Positions 45,092 to 58,356 of a stretch of DNA of 64,000 nucleotides are shown here, one piece after another. Source of the stretch: Cercis canadensis. Its lineage: Eukaryota; Streptophyta; Magnoliopsida; Fabales; Fabaceae. Below the pieces are notes generated by a model that was not told where the DNA came from, did no database searches, and worked only from the letters and a program-made list of their open reading frames with translations. Where the stretch lies: positions 136,131-200,130 of the forward strand of contig QAOA01007853.1 in assembly GCA_003255065.1 (NCBI GenBank). Reading direction: 5' to 3'. A program made the translations under genes and the position numbers. The stretch's first letter is position 1. Each line of letters starts with the position of its first letter.

Positions 45092-45311
45092 TATTAGAAC
45101 TTGAGAAGAAGAATCTCATTCATTGAATAATTGAGTTGCCAATCGTGGCCTTTACAATATATAGCAGAAGGACTGCATGTGCTGCAATAACAGAAAAATT
45201 GAACTTCCTAACTAACTTCCTATAACTGAGCTGTACTAACTAATAGTTGTACTAACTATATTTGCTGAGCTGTATACTAACTATATTTGTTGAGTTGTAT
45301 TAAGTCTAATA
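45092..45311 (-). repeat. 3' LTR of the second Copia element (220 bp)
   Basis: Ends TATTAG and CTAATA, flanked by GCTTT. It contains an internal expansion relative to the other LTR (extra 'taatagttgtactaac' and a second 'tatactaactatatttg' block). Confidence 0.9.
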
Positions 45312-45323
45312 CCCCCCCCCCCT

Positions 45324-48300
45324 TCAAGTTGGAAGGTAAATGTCTAAGACACCCAACTTGGCCTTGAGAAAACGAAACTGAGTAGAAGATAAAGGCTTGG
45401 TGAGTAAATCAGCAAGCTGATGCTGTGACTGAACATGTACAAGTTTTAGAAAACCAGAATTGACATGCTCTCTAATGAAATGACAATCAATATCTACATG
45501 TTTGGATCTGTCAGTGGAGGTAGGATTAGTGGCAAGATGGATGGCAGATTGATTGTCACAAAAAACCATGATGGAAGCAATGGAAACTTCGAAAACTTTG
45601 CTCAGCTGCCTCAACCATAGCAGCTCACTAGTGACATTGGCCAAGGCCCTATACTCGGCCTCTGCAGAGGAACGAGACACAGTAGGTTGTCTCTTGGATT
45701 TCCATGAGATCAAAGAATCACCAAGGAAAATACAGTACCCTGTGGTGGATCTTCTGGTGTCTAAGCAGCTACCCCAATCAGCATCAGCAAAAGCAGCAAG
45801 GCGTAAGGAAGATGTAGCAGAGAACAAAAGGCCTTAACCTGGAGCAGATTTCAAATACTGCAGAAGGTGATGGACTGCGTTTAAATGAGGCTCCCTGGGC
45901 TGTGACATGAATTGACTCAGCTTATTTACAGCATAGCTGATGTCTGGCCTTGAGACAGTAAGATACATGAGTCTCCCAATGAGACGTCTGTATAAGAAAG
46001 CATCAGGAAGTAAGTCACCATCAGTTTTGGTAAGTTTTAAACTTGGATCCATAGGTAAAGGAAAAGGTTTAGCAGCAGTAAAACATGTATCCTCTAATAA
46101 TTGAAGAGTATATTTCCTCTGAGAGAGATGGATGCCTTTGGTGGATTTGGCTATTTCTAAGCCCAAGAAAAATTTGAGATCACCAAGAACCTTGAGCTTG
46201 AAGAAAGTTTGAAGCATTTTTTGAACATGCTGAATAGCACTATGACTTGGTCTAGCCAAGATAATATCATCCACATAGACTAAAAGGATGACTAAATGAT
46301 CACCTTTGCCAATGGAAAACAAAGAATAATCAGTGTGAGATTGAGAGAAACCATGCTGGAGTAATGCAGAGGAAAACTTGTGAAACCATTGCCTGGATGC
46401 TTGCCGCAAGCCATAAAGTGATTTGGTGAGTTTGCAGACCATATTCTCACCTGGTGCCTTATAACCAAGGGGAAGGTGCATGTAGACCTCCTCAAACAAA
46501 TCGCCATTCAAGAAAGCATTGTTAATGTCCAGTTGAACCATGGACCAATGCTTAACAGCAGCTACTGATAAGAGAAATCTGACAGTAGTGATCTTGGCCA
46601 CTGGAGAGAATGTGTCCATGAAATCGATCCCAGCTTGCTGAGTGTATCCTTTAGCAACTAGCTTGGCCTTGTGTCTTTCCAAAGTACCATAAGCTTTGTA
46701 CTTATTCTTATAAACCCACCGGCAACCAATGGCATGCTTCCCTGGGGGAAGAGGAACAATCTTCCAAGTCTGGTTGGCTTCTAAAGCATTAATCTCCTCT
46801 TGCATGGCAAGTCTCCATTCTTTATGGCTTACTGCTTGATGGTAGAACTGAGGTTCATAAATGCTAGAGACTTGAAGAATATAATTCTTGTAAGAGCTGG
46901 AAAGCTTGTCATAGCAAATAACATTCTGAATAGGATGTCTGACTGGAGAAGAATTAATGGAACAGATGTAGTCATTGAGGTAAGTGGGAGGTCTTACAGT
47001 TCTCCCAGTTCTGCGAAGAGGAGGATCTGGTGTATCTCCAGTAGCCTACGGAGAAGAGTTGGAAGAGATAGAAAGAGATGCACCAGAAATACTATGAGCA
47101 GATGTATTAGAAGCATTTTGACCAAATGGTGTACAAGCATCAACTGAGGAACTGGTAGGTTGAAGAGGAGCCATAGTAGGTGTCTGACAATTAAGTTGAG
47201 AGGTGGGAATCACAGTAGTACTGAATAAGACCTCTGCATCTTGGGAGAGTGGAATGGTTTGAAAGGGAAATGTATGTTCATGAAAGGTGACATCCCTGGA
47301 GATCATGAACTTTCTGGTGTGAAGATTGTACACCTTATACCCTTTATAACCAAATGGATATCCCATGAAGACTGCAGACACAGCTCGAGGTGTGAATTTG
47401 GTTCTATCAGGTGGAACAGTAGCTACAAAACACAAGCATCCAAAAACCCTGAAGGCATTATAGTTTGGGAGCTGACTGTATAACAACTGATATGGAGATT
47501 TATCCTTTAGCAATGGAGAAGGAGTTCTGTTTATGAGGAAAACAGCAGTGACAAGACATTCACCCCAGAAGGAAATAGGAATGTGAGCTTGAAACATCAA
47601 AGCACGAGCCACATTTAGCAGATGTTGATGTTTCCCTTCAACCATAGAATTCTGCTCAGGGCGATATGCACATGAGAATTGATGAAGGGTGCCTTGTTGC
47701 TGCAGAAAAGTAGTCAAAGCAAGTTCCTTGGCATTATCTGAGCGAAGTTGCTTAATGGTCTTGCCAAATTGAGTTTTAATCATGGTAAAAAACTTGATAA
47801 TGGAAGCAGTGGCTTCTGATTTATTGGCCAGCAAATATACCCAGGTAAAACGAGTGCAATCATCAACAATGGTTAAAAAATAGCGCTTACCATCATAGGT
47901 GCAGTGATGATAAGGACCCCAGATGTCACAATGAATTAAATCAAAAGGGGACTGAGACATATGATTAAGAGCAGTGAATGACAAACGTCTGAACTTTGAT
48001 AAAGGACATATCTGACATGTGCTAGAAGAGTAAGTGGAAGGACAATTAAAAGGAATTGTATTACTCAAAATTTGTAACACTTTATCAGAAAGATGACCTA
48101 GTCGAGCATGCCACAATTTAGCATTGCTGAATTTATTGAAAGAAAAAACAAAATCTGATACAAGTTCTGGTATGGAAGTGATAGAATGCACAGGACTAAC
48201 AGCATTAGATTGCAGTATATTACAAATGATGGATTTTGAGGAAACAGAAAAATCTATATCAGGTGTGCCTTGTTCATCATGCTTGTGGACTTTGTATGTG

Positions 48301-49676
48301 TATAATCCTTGACACACATTACCCTTGCCAATCAGCTTCGATTGTTTGAGGTCCTGAATGTGAAAAGAATTAGCATAAAAAGACACAAGACAGGTAGAAT
48401 TCTGTAACAAAGCAGAAACTGATATAAGATTGACTCGAAATTGTGGAATATAAAGCACTTTGTGAAGAATGAAATCTGGAGTTAATTGAACACTTCCTAT
48501 GGCAGTAACTGAAATCTTGCAATTATTAGGCAAAGTGACAAAGTGATTGTGCAGTGTTTTATGTGAGGTAAAATTCTTGAGAGAAAAAGAAACATGAGAT
48601 GTGGCTCCTGAATCTAATATCCAAGAGTCAGAATCATGAGGAAAAGTGGAAATGCCAGAAGATAGAATAATACCATCGGAGACTGAGTTGGTGTGGTTAT
48701 TCATATCAGGAATGGCTGCTTGCGACAACTGAGATTGGAGAAGATGAACCAATTGTTGATATTGCTGTGAAGTCATTTGGAAAGATTCTTGCTCAGAAAG
48801 ATGATTCACAGTGCCAGCTGACTTCCCTCTCTTGTATCCTGGAGGATATCCATGAAGTTTGTAGCATTTGTCTTTTGTATGTCCAAGCATACCACAATGG
48901 GCACACATGGGCCTGTCTTTCTTTCCATATCTGGATTTATTGTCTGAACCAGAAGGATTCTGACGGCTATGGACTGCATAGGCCATGGGATCACTTGAGT
49001 GAGAAGCAATTTCAATTGATCTCTGCTTCTCTTCTTGGACAACTAGAGAAAAAACTTTGTTGACAGGAGGAAGTGGATCAATCAAGAGGATTTGTCCTCT
49101 CACATGCGAGAAAACCTCATTCAAACCCATGAGAAAGCAAAGAACATACTCTTGATGAAGATGATCCAGCAATGGTTTGACACCTCCGCAAGAACAAAAA
49201 TGGATTGGACGATATTCACCTATCTCCTCCCAAATACCTTTCAGCTGTGTGAAATATTGAGCCACTGACAAAGATCCTTGAGTGAGAGTGATCAATTCTT
49301 TCTTCAATTGGAAGATTCTTGGACCATTCTGTTGTCGAAAACGTTCTTGCAGATCAAGCCAGATGGCTGCTGCAGTGGAGGAGTAAATCACACTTGCTGT
49401 GATTTCCTTGGAAATGGAATTGAGAAGCCATGAAGCAACAACATTGTTGTTACGCTGCCAGGCCAGAAAACTAGCAAAATCAGACTCATCAGGTGGAGAA
49501 ATGGATCCATCCACAAAGCCAAGCTTATTCTTGGCTATTAGCGCCATCTTCATTGCACGACGCCAGGAGTTGTAATTGTCCCCAGTGAGTGATTGAGAGA
49601 CAAGAATCAATCCTGGTGAATCCGAGGGATGCAAGAAAAATGGACTTGAAAAATCATCCATGGGAATCGACGCCAT
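45324..49676 (-). pseudogene. Copia gag-pol polyprotein with two in-frame stops
   Basis: The frame from the ATG at 49676 to the final stop at 45324 is exactly 1451 codons with no frameshift but two internal stops, TAG at 47048-47046 and TAA at 45836-45834. Domains in order: gag (LTGDNYNSWRRAM), CCHC knuckle (CAHCGMLGHTKDKC), protease WILDSGATSHV, integrase (CDIWGPY, LRSDNAKE, and the catalytic glutamate in MVEGKHQH, 32 residues after the aspartate, a spacing I recall in plant Copia integrases with the SDNAKE signature), RT (YVDDIILA) and RNase H (ADADWGSCLDTRRS; SSAEAEY). The first stop lies in the linker between integrase and RT, the second at the RT/RNase H border. Both fit C-to-T change in a glutamine codon. 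Confidence 0.92.
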
Positions 49677-49756
49677 TGATGATCAACACAAGAAGGAAAG
49701 AAAGAAAAATTTCTGCAGAAAAAGAGGGCGAAGGATTCAGAGAACTCAGGTTCTTA

Positions 49757-49768
49757 GCTCTGATACCA
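49757..49768 (-). other. Primer binding site of the second Copia element
   Basis: Minus strand TGGTATCAGAGC, initiator-Met tRNA type, with no spacer to the LTR. Confidence 0.9.
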
Positions 49769-49947
49769 TATTAGAACTTGAGAAGAAGAATCTCATTCAT
49801 TGAATAATTGAGTTGCCAATCGTGGCCTTTACAATATATAGCAGAAGGACTGCATGTGCTGCAATAACAGAAAAACTGAACTTCCTAACTAACTTCCTAT
49901 AACTGAGCTGTACTAACTATATTTGCTGAGCTGTATTAAGTCTAATA
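49769..49947 (-). repeat. 5' LTR of the second Copia element (179 bp)
   Basis: Ends TATTAG and CTAATA, followed by the target duplication GCTTT. It lies directly next to the primer site. Confidence 0.9.
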
Positions 49948-49952
49948 GCTTT

Positions 49953-52900
49953 TGTTAAAAATCTGAAAATATGGTCTATTCAAAGGCGTGCATCACAAGC
50001 CAATTTAGTATTGTGATATATTTGTTACGAAAAATGGGAACCTATATAGGTTGATGTGCCAAATTATGCCTACATTTCATGGGAAAGAGGATTCACATGT
50101 TTTGTAGGGAAAAAAGGATTAGCATGTCAATTCTATTCCATACTAAATTTTTGTTAGAAACATAAATACTAATGGAGTATATTAGTATTTAATTCTCATA
50201 ATAGAACCAAACAATTGAGTAAAAATAGCCATTTTTTTCTCATTTTTATTTCATAAAAATTGATTTTGTAAATCAAACATGTTCTAGTAGATTTTCAGAA
50301 ATTCACCTTAATAAATGTTTGTTTATTGAGAAAATAATTATTTTTTGTTTATACACGGTACTCTCCACTTGAAAAGGAAACGAATTCGTTGATCTTGAAG
50401 AGATACTTTAAACAATTGAAAATCTCAACATTCTTTATTCAAGTTTGTACTCTTTGATTTGTTCAATCAAATGTGTTAAATAGAATTTCAATATAACAAA
50501 TTGAGTACGATGAAACCAATGGCCTCCAATTTTGAACATCCTAAAAGATTTTGGGTGTTTGATGTTTTTGCTTTAATCAGGAAGGTCCCAGTCCCTACTG
50601 ATTGAAGGATTGGTACTTCATGATAGATGTACTAGGTTCACATTCTATTTGGAGCGGATGGAGTGAGATTTTGGGAGGGGATAAGCTACCCTATGTTTTG
50701 TAACTTCTAATGAACCTAAAAACAAAAAGAAAAAAAAGAAAGGAAGGTTCCATCAAAATATCTTTTGAAATAACAATAATTTCTAATTCTTGATTTCTCA
50801 CATAATCTGTTTTTCACTTAATAAATCTTGATCCATAATTGAGAAAAATCTTCTTCCATAATCATTTGAAGATTTGAAACTATTCTTAGAAATTTGAAAT
50901 GATGTGGTTTTGCTTTCTTGCTTTACAAACCTGCTTGAAGCTTGAATTCTTCAAACTCTACTGCTCTAGACACCAAACTTGAAAAAGTTTTCAAAAAATA
51001 CATTAATCTTTTTATCCACTCTAAACAAAATCATCTCATTATTATTATAACACTCTCTTCACTTTCTCACCTTCATTATTTTCAAACATTTTTACCTAAG
51101 CCAATAACTCGTTGGTTTAGTGGCACATTTTTTAGTCATAATAACTAGAGAGTTGATGTCGATGGTTCTATTATCAACATATACTCCTCTCGTTTTCCTA
51201 GCGTATTATACTCCCTTATAAAATAAAATAAAACACTTTTACCTAATATAATATGAGATAAAGGATTGTTAAAAAGCAAGGGATATTTTTGGGTATATAA
51301 AAAATTTAGGGGTAAATATATAGGTTACTTCAGCATTATGTAGGGCGTACTTCAATTAGTAGATGCCTACTAATAAATAATCACTAACAAGATTCACATT
51401 GAAGACATTTTCATTGACGCAACTTAATTCTATCAATTAATCCAACCCTTGTTAACAAATAATAGAGTATTTAATTCTCTCTTGTAAAGAACTTTGCCAC
51501 TGGCATAGATAAAATCTTAAGCTGCTGATGCAGATCAACTCAAGTGAGATCCAATAAGCAAAATCTGCTTAGAGAATGTAACAAAGTAATGTATGGTCCC
51601 AAACCCAGCTAGAAAGTTTTAAACATTAAACTTTCAAAGATTAAGATAAATTGAACCCAGTCACTAGTCAGAAATTGTAGAGTGAAATACTAATAAGAAA
51701 GAGCCTCTGCCCTGCTTGCCAATGAAGAATGACCAAGGAGCATCATCACCTTCCATGCCACTAACACATGGCTCATTGATGTTGTTTCATGGTGGGCCAC
51801 TTTTTTATTTATTTTTCCCATATTCTTTATTCCTAGGCAAGATTCAACCATTACACATGATCATGGATTTCCCTTTAGATTTCAGCATGTGGGCCCTCAC
51901 TAAAGCATTCTCAAATTGAAAAGTTATATTCTAATTCAAACAATTACGCCAACTAAAAGATCATCTTAGATTTTGGGTACAAATATGCTCCATATACCAT
52001 ATATATATATATAATTTTACGCATAACCGAGTAATTAAAGGTGGTGACAACATGTGTGTTAGTAAAATAACAAGATAAAGATGCAAAGGTTTAAACCTTT
52101 AGCTAAAAAGNAAGAACATTTTTTTTTAAAATGGCCAAAATATCCCTTAAATTATGTAATTATTATATGTGATTATTACATTTAAATATAAATAAAATAA
52201 TCATATAGCATGAAAAATATTTTAATTCTTCTGTAAAGGTGAATGAATCAAATGATTTTATTTTTTCATATTCTTGTACCTCTAATACATTTTCTCAAAT
52301 AATAAGACTAAAATGCATGCACAAACCTATCTTCAGCTTTGATTCATGTAAAAATAGGCAAATAAAGGCCATCCCATTCAGTTTCATTTTCCAAATTAAT
52401 ATGTCAAATGAGTAATTTATTATAGATTCAACCATTATTCAATTTAACCAATACTCTATATATTAGAGATAAAATGAATAATTTTCTACAATTTTAGTCT
52501 TCAATAAAGCATTTAATTTTTTTTTTTTGTTGCTCATCAAAATTTCAAATCTCTTTTGTGACTTTATTTAGATTGAATAATGACTAAAATATTTTATGTA
52601 TTACTACTCTATTGCTGAGTAGGGGTAAAGTTTGTTCTCACATGGTCACATAATGAAAAACCCATAACTCATTCTCATTTGCAAAGCATAGAACATTATT
52701 TATCTTGAAGACATTCGTGCAAATATGAAAGAGATACAATGCTTCAAATGAGAGACCAAGTAGCTATGGTGTGTTTCGTTGTGTTTTTTAAACTTAAGAA
52801 CTTGAGCATGATATTAATTTTCGGATTGAGCTAGATTTATCAAATTTAGAACAAGACATCTCTCGCGTATGGTCTCACTATGAAAGCACTCGCAACTATA

Positions 52901-53800
52901 ATTTTATATAAAAAATACTTCCAAAATCTCTTATTTTATCAATAAAAACCCTTAAAACACAACCATCTTACTATGTCATATGAGAAGAGCGTTGTTAAGG
53001 CCTGGTGGTCACTACTCCCAAAGAAGGGAGAAACAAGTAAGATATGGTGCAGATGGTGCCAATATGATTGTCCCCTAGTGCCACTTGTGTCATTTTTCAA
53101 GTGAGGAAACATTCTCACGCTCACTGACAGAAGACAATGACTCTTGGATCAAGCACAAACCAATTTCTTTCTGTTTTTTTTTTTTTTTTTATTTATTGCG
53201 CCGATCTTTAGATATGCCTTTTACCTGGGGCCCATCCCTTTTGACCAAAAGTCAAATCCATCCTTTCCTTAAATTCTTTTCTCTTTTCTTGATTCACTTA
53301 CTCTACAACAAATATTTACAGTGTTTGCTATTCTGTGCTTTTCTTCCCCATAAGTGGAGGTCTTGTTACCCAACCTCTGATAGGGGAGTTAAGGGTGGAA
53401 CTTGATTTTAGTATTATTATACAAATTTTAATAAATTAAGTAAAACACCAAAACTATTAATAAATTTTGAATTAAATTATCTCAAAGTTATTTCATTTTT
53501 TAATTTTTGGATATAAAAATTACTCTGTTAATGTATTTTTATAAAAATTAACTATTCTTACACACACTTTGTATACATTTTACATACATGAGTAGTGTCC
53601 ACTTTTATATGTCTTGTGCCAAAAATACTCAAGAGTGTACCTATAAATTTTTGCTGCTCTATGGTTCTCATACCATACCCAATAATCGTCTAAGTACCCA
53701 CTCAGCCTACTTCAATCCAATTCCCTTCTTTGGCCCCGAAAAAGAAACATATCCAATTGGTAATTCCCTTCTTTTCTTATTCCATCTCACGTTCCCTCCT
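49953..53800. other. Intergenic DNA upstream of BRL2
   Basis: AT-rich with no supported gene. It contains a T run near 53177-53190, an N at 52111 and short (TA)n near 52000. The part near the gene may hold distal promoter elements, but none is recognisable by sequence alone. Confidence 0.5.
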
Positions 53801-53809
53801 TTTCAATTT

Positions 53810-53816
53810 TATAAAA
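53810..53816 (+). promoter_or_regulatory. Probable TATA box of BRL2
   Basis: TATAAAA, about 200 bp before the start codon. A pyrimidine-rich leader (53883-53975, many CTCTCT words) begins about 70 bp downstream, a common arrangement in plant genes. The start of transcription is inferred, not seen. Confidence 0.5.
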
Positions 53817-53882
53817 CAGAAAAAGCAACTGCTTTTCCTAAAGGTCGCCTTCCCCTTTGCCACAACAAATTCTCATAATAGT

Positions 53883-54016
53883 TACCACTCTCACTCTGTC
53901 TCCCCTCTTTCTCTCTCTAAACACCTCACTCTTTCTCTCACTGCAATATCTTTGCAGTTCTCTCTCTGTCTCTCTCACAAGGCTGTCTTCTGGTTCTCTA
54001 CAAGCTTGTTTTCTCA
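53883..54016 (+). promoter_or_regulatory. Pyrimidine-rich 5' leader of BRL2
   Basis: A dense run of CTCTCT/TCTC words precedes the ATG. Such CT-rich leaders (Y patch; on the other strand GAGA sites bound by BPC proteins) are common in plant genes, including receptor kinases. No in-frame upstream ATG lies close to the start. Confidence 0.45.
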
Positions 54017-57000
54017 ATGGAGAACAACCCAGTTCAGCTTTTTCATCATCTTGCTCTAACACTTCTGTTTATGATGACTATTTTGTTTCCTCTAACTGAA
54101 GAAGCTGCAGTTTCTTCCATCAAGACAGATGCAGAGGCTCTCCTCACGTTTAAAAAGATGATTCAGAAGGACCCAAATGGAATTTTAACTAAGTGGCAGT
54201 TGACTAGAAATCCATGCAGCTGGTATGGAATTTCTTGCACCCTAGGAAGAGTTACTCAGCTTGATATTAGTGAGAATAGTCTTGGAGGGATTGTTTCTCT
54301 GGATCCTCTGTCCTCTTTAGATATGCTGTCTGTTCTAAAACTCAGTTTGAATTCCTTTGTTGTAAATTCTACTTCTTTGCTTCAGCTTCCTTATAGTTTG
54401 ACACAGCTTGATATATCCTATGCTGGAGTTACAGGTCCTCTCCCTGAGAATCTCTTCTCAAAGTGTCCAAATCTTGCTGTTGTATATCTTTCTGGCAACA
54501 ACATGACAGGTCCTATACCTGAAAATTTCTTTCAAAATTCTGATAAACTGCAGAGTCTTGACCTGTCCTCTAACAATTTGACAGGGTCAATTTCTAGTCT
54601 GAAATTTGGGTGCAATTCCTTGATTGATATTACGCTATCTGAAAATAGATTATCAGGCTCAATTCCAATCTCCTTGTCGAACTGCACCAATCTTAGAAAC
54701 TTGACTTTAGCAAACAATTTGATTACAGGGGAAATCCCAAAAGCTTTAGGGCAGCTAAACAAGCTATTGTCATTGGATCTTACTCATAATCAACTTATTG
54801 GTTGGATCCCTCCTGAATTGGGAAATGTATGTAGCTCTCTTGTTGAACTTAGAATCCCTTTCAACAACATCTCGGGTTCGATTCCATTTGCCTTCTCTTC
54901 TTGTTCTTGGCTGAAAGTTATAGACCTAGCTAACAACAATATGTCAGGGTCATTACCAGATTCCATTTTTCAGAACCTTGGATCATTAGAGGAACTGAGG
55001 TTGGGAAATAATGCTATTGCTGGGCTATTTCCTTCTTCAATATCTTCCTGCAAAAACTTGAGGATTGTAGATTTCAGCTCCAATAAGATTTCTGGTGTTA
55101 TTCCCCCAGATTTATGTCCAGGGGCAGCTTCACTAGAGGAGCTGAGAATGCCAGACAATCTAATTAGAGGAAAACTCCCAGCTGAACTGTCAAAGTGTTC
55201 ACAACTGAGGATAATTGATTTTAGTCTCAACTATCTCAATGGTTCAATCCCTGCAGAGCTTGGACAACTCGAAAATCTTGAGCAGCTAATAGCATGGTAC
55301 AATAGCTTGGAAGGGAAAATTCCACCAGAATTGGGTAAGTGCAGGAATCTGAAAGATCTTATACTCAATAATAATCAACTCACTGGTGAAATCCCAGTTG
55401 AGTTGTTCAATTGCAGCAATCTTGAATGGATATCATTGACAAGCAATGGACTCACCGGTGGAATACCGCGTGAATTTGGCCTGTTGACAAGGTTAGCAGT
55501 TCTGCAGCTTGGAAATAACAGCTTGGCAGGGGAGATACCGGCAGAGTTGGCGAATTGCAGCAGTTTGGTTTGGTTGGACTTGAACAGTAACAAGCTTACA
55601 GGAGAGATCCCTCCTCGACTTGGCAGGCAGCAAGGAGCAAAATCATTATCTGGAATCCTCACAGGAAACACATTGGTGTTTGTACGAAATGTTGGAAACT
55701 CATGTAAAGGAGTTGGAGGTTTGTTAGAATTTTCTGGAATTCGACCTGAAAGACTTTTGCAGGTTCCAACTTTAAGGACTTGTGATTTCACAAGAATGTA
55801 TTCTGGCCCAGTCCTCAGCATGTTTACAAAGTATCAGACTCTGGAGTATCTAGATCTTTCTTACAATGAGCTTCGTGGAAAAATCCCAGAAGAGTTTGGA
55901 GACATGGTGGCTTTGCAGGTTCTTGAACTATCTCACAATCAGTTATCTGGGGAAATCCCTTCCTCACTTGGCCAGCTCAAAAATTTAGGCGTCTTCGATG
56001 CATCACATAACAGACTGCAAGGTCATATCCCAGACTCATTCTCAAACCTATCATTTTTAGTCCAAATTGATCTGTCTAACAATGAGTTAACTGGGCAAAT
56101 ACCATCTCGAGGACAACTAAGTACACTTCCAGCTAGCCAGTATGCATACAACCCTGGACTTTGTGGTGTCCCATTGCCAGAATGCCAGAATGACAACAGC
56201 CAATCCACAACAAGTCCAAGCGGGGATGCTAGCAAAGAAGGCCATAGGACAACAACTGCATCATGGGCAAATAGGATTGTCTTGGGAATTCTCATTTCCA
56301 TTGCTTCTATATGTATTTTAATTGTGTGGGCAATTGCAATGCGTGCAAGGAGGAGGGAGGCAGAGGAAGTCAAGATGCTTAGTAGCTTGCAAGCAACCCA
56401 CGCTGCCACAACATGGAAAATTGACAAGGAGAGAGAGCCTTTAAGCATTAATGTGGCAACATTTCAGAGACAACTGAGGAAGCTCAAGTTCTCACAATTG
56501 ATTGAAGCAACCAATGGCTTCTCAGCAGCAAGCCTTATTGGCTGTGGTGGATTTGGAGAAGTGTTCAAGGCCACACTCAAGGACGGGTCAAGTGTTGCAA
56601 TAAAGAAGCTGATTCGACTGAGCTGCCAGGGTGATCGAGAATTCATGGCTGAGATGGAAACCTTGGGGAAGATCAAGCACAAAAATCTTGTACCTTTGTT
56701 GGGATATTGTAAAGTAGGTGAAGAGAGGCTCCTTGTTTATGAATACATGGAGTATGGAAGCCTAGAAGAAATGCTCCACGGGAAAACAAAGACAAGAGAT
56801 CGGCGAATTTTAACATGGGAAGAAAGGAAGAAGATTGCAAGAGGTGCTGCCAAAGGACTCTGTTTTCTACACCACAATTGCATCCCACACATCATACATC
56901 GAGACATGAAATCAAGCAATGTACTACTTGACCATGAAATGGACGCCAGGGTTTCAGACTTCGGAATGGCAAGACTAATAAGTGCACTTGATACCCATCT

Positions 57001-57415
57001 CAGTGTAAGCACACTAGCAGGAACACCTGGATATGTACCACCAGAGTACTACCAGAGTTTCCGGTGCACTGCCAAGGGAGATGTCTATTCATTTGGAGTT
57101 GTAATGTTGGAACTCCTCACTGGGAAACGCCCAACTGATAAGGAGGACTTTGGAGACACCAACTTGGTGGGTTGGGCCAAGATGAAGGTACGTGAAGAGA
57201 AACAAATGGAAGTAATTGACCCTGAGTTACTTCTGGTGACTAAAGGAACAGATGAAGCAGAAGTTAAAGAGGTGAAAGAGATGATAAGATATTTAGAGAT
57301 TACATTGCAGTGTGTTGATGACTTCCCTTCCAAAAGGCCAAACATGTTGCAAGTAGTAGCCATGCTGAGAGAGCTGATGCCTGGATCAGCTGAAGGAAGC
57401 AGCAACAGTGCTTGA
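54017..57415 (+). CDS. BRL2: BRI1-like 2 receptor kinase (VASCULAR HIGHWAY 1)
   Basis: Plasma membrane leucine-rich-repeat receptor kinase of the BRI1 family, 1132 residues, single exon as usual for the family. In order: signal peptide (about 1-30, [13 protein letters not shown]), LRR N-terminal domain with the [10 protein letters not shown] pair (64-73), about twenty LRRs, an island domain (about 540-600, [22 protein letters not shown]) before the last LRRs, a transmembrane helix (about 752-776, basic RARRR following) and a kinase domain (about 838-1115). Kinase residues are complete: GCGGFGEV loop (about 841), K863, HRD 961-963 and DFG 981-983; the arginine before the catalytic aspartate makes it an RD kinase. 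The island wording matches BRL2/VH1 rather than BRI1, BRL1 or BRL3. In Arabidopsis VH1 acts in provascular cells and leaf veins; its island is not known to bind brassinolide strongly. The upstream ATG choice gives a proper signal peptide. Confidence 0.95.
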   Translation: MENNPVQLFHHLALTLLFMMTILFPLTEEAAVSSIKTDAEALLTFKKMIQKDPNGILTKWQLTRNPCSWYGISCTLGRVTQLDISENSLGGIVSLDPLSSLDMLSVLKLSLNSFVVNSTSLLQLPYSLTQLDISYAGVTGPLPENLFSKCPNLAVVYLSGNNMTGPIPENFFQNSDKLQSLDLSSNNLTGSISSLKFGCNSLIDITLSENRLSGSIPISLSNCTNLRNLTLANNLITGEIPKALGQLNKLLSLDLTHNQLIGWIPPELGNVCSSLVELRIPFNNISGSIPFAFSSCSWLKVIDLANNNMSGSLPDSIFQNLGSLEELRLGNNAIAGLFPSSISSCKNLRIVDFSSNKISGVIPPDLCPGAASLEELRMPDNLIRGKLPAELSKCSQLRIIDFSLNYLNGSIPAELGQLENLEQLIAWYNSLEGKIPPELGKCRNLKDLILNNNQLTGEIPVELFNCSNLEWISLTSNGLTGGIPREFGLLTRLAVLQLGNNSLAGEIPAELANCSSLVWLDLNSNKLTGEIPPRLGRQQGAKSLSGILTGNTLVFVRNVGNSCKGVGGLLEFSGIRPERLLQVPTLRTCDFTRMYSGPVLSMFTKYQTLEYLDLSYNELRGKIPEEFGDMVALQVLELSHNQLSGEIPSSLGQLKNLGVFDASHNRLQGHIPDSFSNLSFLVQIDLSNNELTGQIPSRGQLSTLPASQYAYNPGLCGVPLPECQNDNSQSTTSPSGDASKEGHRTTTASWANRIVLGILISIASICILIVWAIAMRARRREAEEVKMLSSLQATHAATTWKIDKEREPLSINVATFQRQLRKLKFSQLIEATNGFSAASLIGCGGFGEVFKATLKDGSSVAIKKLIRLSCQGDREFMAEMETLGKIKHKNLVPLLGYCKVGEERLLVYEYMEYGSLEEMLHGKTKTRDRRILTWEERKKIARGAAKGLCFLHHNCIPHIIHRDMKSSNVLLDHEMDARVSDFGMARLISALDTHLSVSTLAGTPGYVPPEYYQSFRCTAKGDVYSFGVVMLELLTGKRPTDKEDFGDTNLVGWAKMKVREEKQMEVIDPELLLVTKGTDEAEVKEVKEMIRYLEITLQCVDDFPSKRPNMLQVVAMLRELMPGSAEGSSNSA

Positions 57416-58244
57416 ATCAAATTATTGTCTATAATTATGGCAAGCAAAAGAAGATGAGGCTTGTAAGATTTTCTCTTCAACTGTTAAATGAGTTTCTTGT
57501 GGCTAGTTTTTCAATTCTTTTCTTCTTTTATTATGTCATTTACTCCCCAGATAGTGAGAAAGAGCATACAATGTGACTTGCAATCGATTCAAACGTTGCA
57601 TTAAACTAGATAAGTAATCAAGGCAAAACAATTCATTAAAAGAAACGAATCCAATTGGAAATAGTTTCTGTAAGGCAAATTCACAAACAGGTAATATGCA
57701 ATACATACATATATATGATCATGATCCTTCACCCTGATAAAAATTTAGTCGTTGAAGCACAATTCAAATGCTACGCTAAAAAGATTAGAGAGCTAAGCTG
57801 AGATGTTACTTACGTCAGTTTGGCTCCAAAAGAAATATATGTAGAAAGCAATATGAGGTATCAAGAGCTTGTGGTTGTAGAGCTCTTGAATGACATAGTG
57901 TAACTCTCCTAATTTCCTTTAGCTCCGTCTGGTTGTTTATGTTATTTGACTACCTATCGTTTGCACTAGATTTGAATGTCCACTCTGCTCCAGTAAGAGA
58001 AATGAAGTTGGCAAATCTAGAGGTGAAAAAAACTTGAGCAAAGTAGTCTAAGTGAATTTGTACAAGTAATGGTTAGTAATTGACTAATTGTCACACAATC
58101 TCACACTCTGTATGACAAAGTTTAAATTTAATTAGACTTACTGAGACTTTTTTCTTCTTCTTCTGGTACAATGAAAATAACACCACCTCTGTTAGTGTGA
58201 GGCAATATATATCAAGCATTTATCATCTAGTATGGGTTCTCTTA

Positions 58245-58356
58245 AAATTTTAGTGAGAAATGTTTGTTACACACAACTATGGCACACTACTTAAGATGAT
58301 AAATTTTAGTGATAAATATTTGTTACATACTACTATGTTACACTAGTTGAGATAAT
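58245..58356. repeat. Tandem pair of 56-bp units
   Basis: Two diverged 56-bp units (58245-58300 and 58301-58356), each beginning 'aaattttagtga' and containing 'tttgttaca' and 'ttacactacttaaga'-like words. A third unit starts and breaks off at 58357. Confidence 0.8.

Larger units (their letters stand above)
45092..49947 (-). mobile_element. Nearly intact Copia retrotransposon with TA...TA LTR ends
   Basis: LTRs are at 45092-45311 (220 bp) and 49769-49947 (179 bp); the left one has about 41 bp more, from internal repetition of 'actaactatatttg' words, and otherwise I see one substitution. The 5-bp target duplication GCTTT is at 45087-45091 and 49948-49952, which fixes the LTR ends as TATTAG...CTAATA instead of TG...CA. 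The primer site TGGTATCAGAGC (minus, 49768-49757) starts directly at the LTR end, supporting the same border. The polypurine tract is the inverse of the C run at 45312-45322. The coding frame has two stops. Confidence 0.93.

Noticed and set aside
53588-54099. Several open frames upstream of and overlapping the BRL2 start
   Set aside because: They read through the CT-rich leader in other frames, giving low-complexity Ser/Leu/Phe peptides, and do not resemble known proteins.
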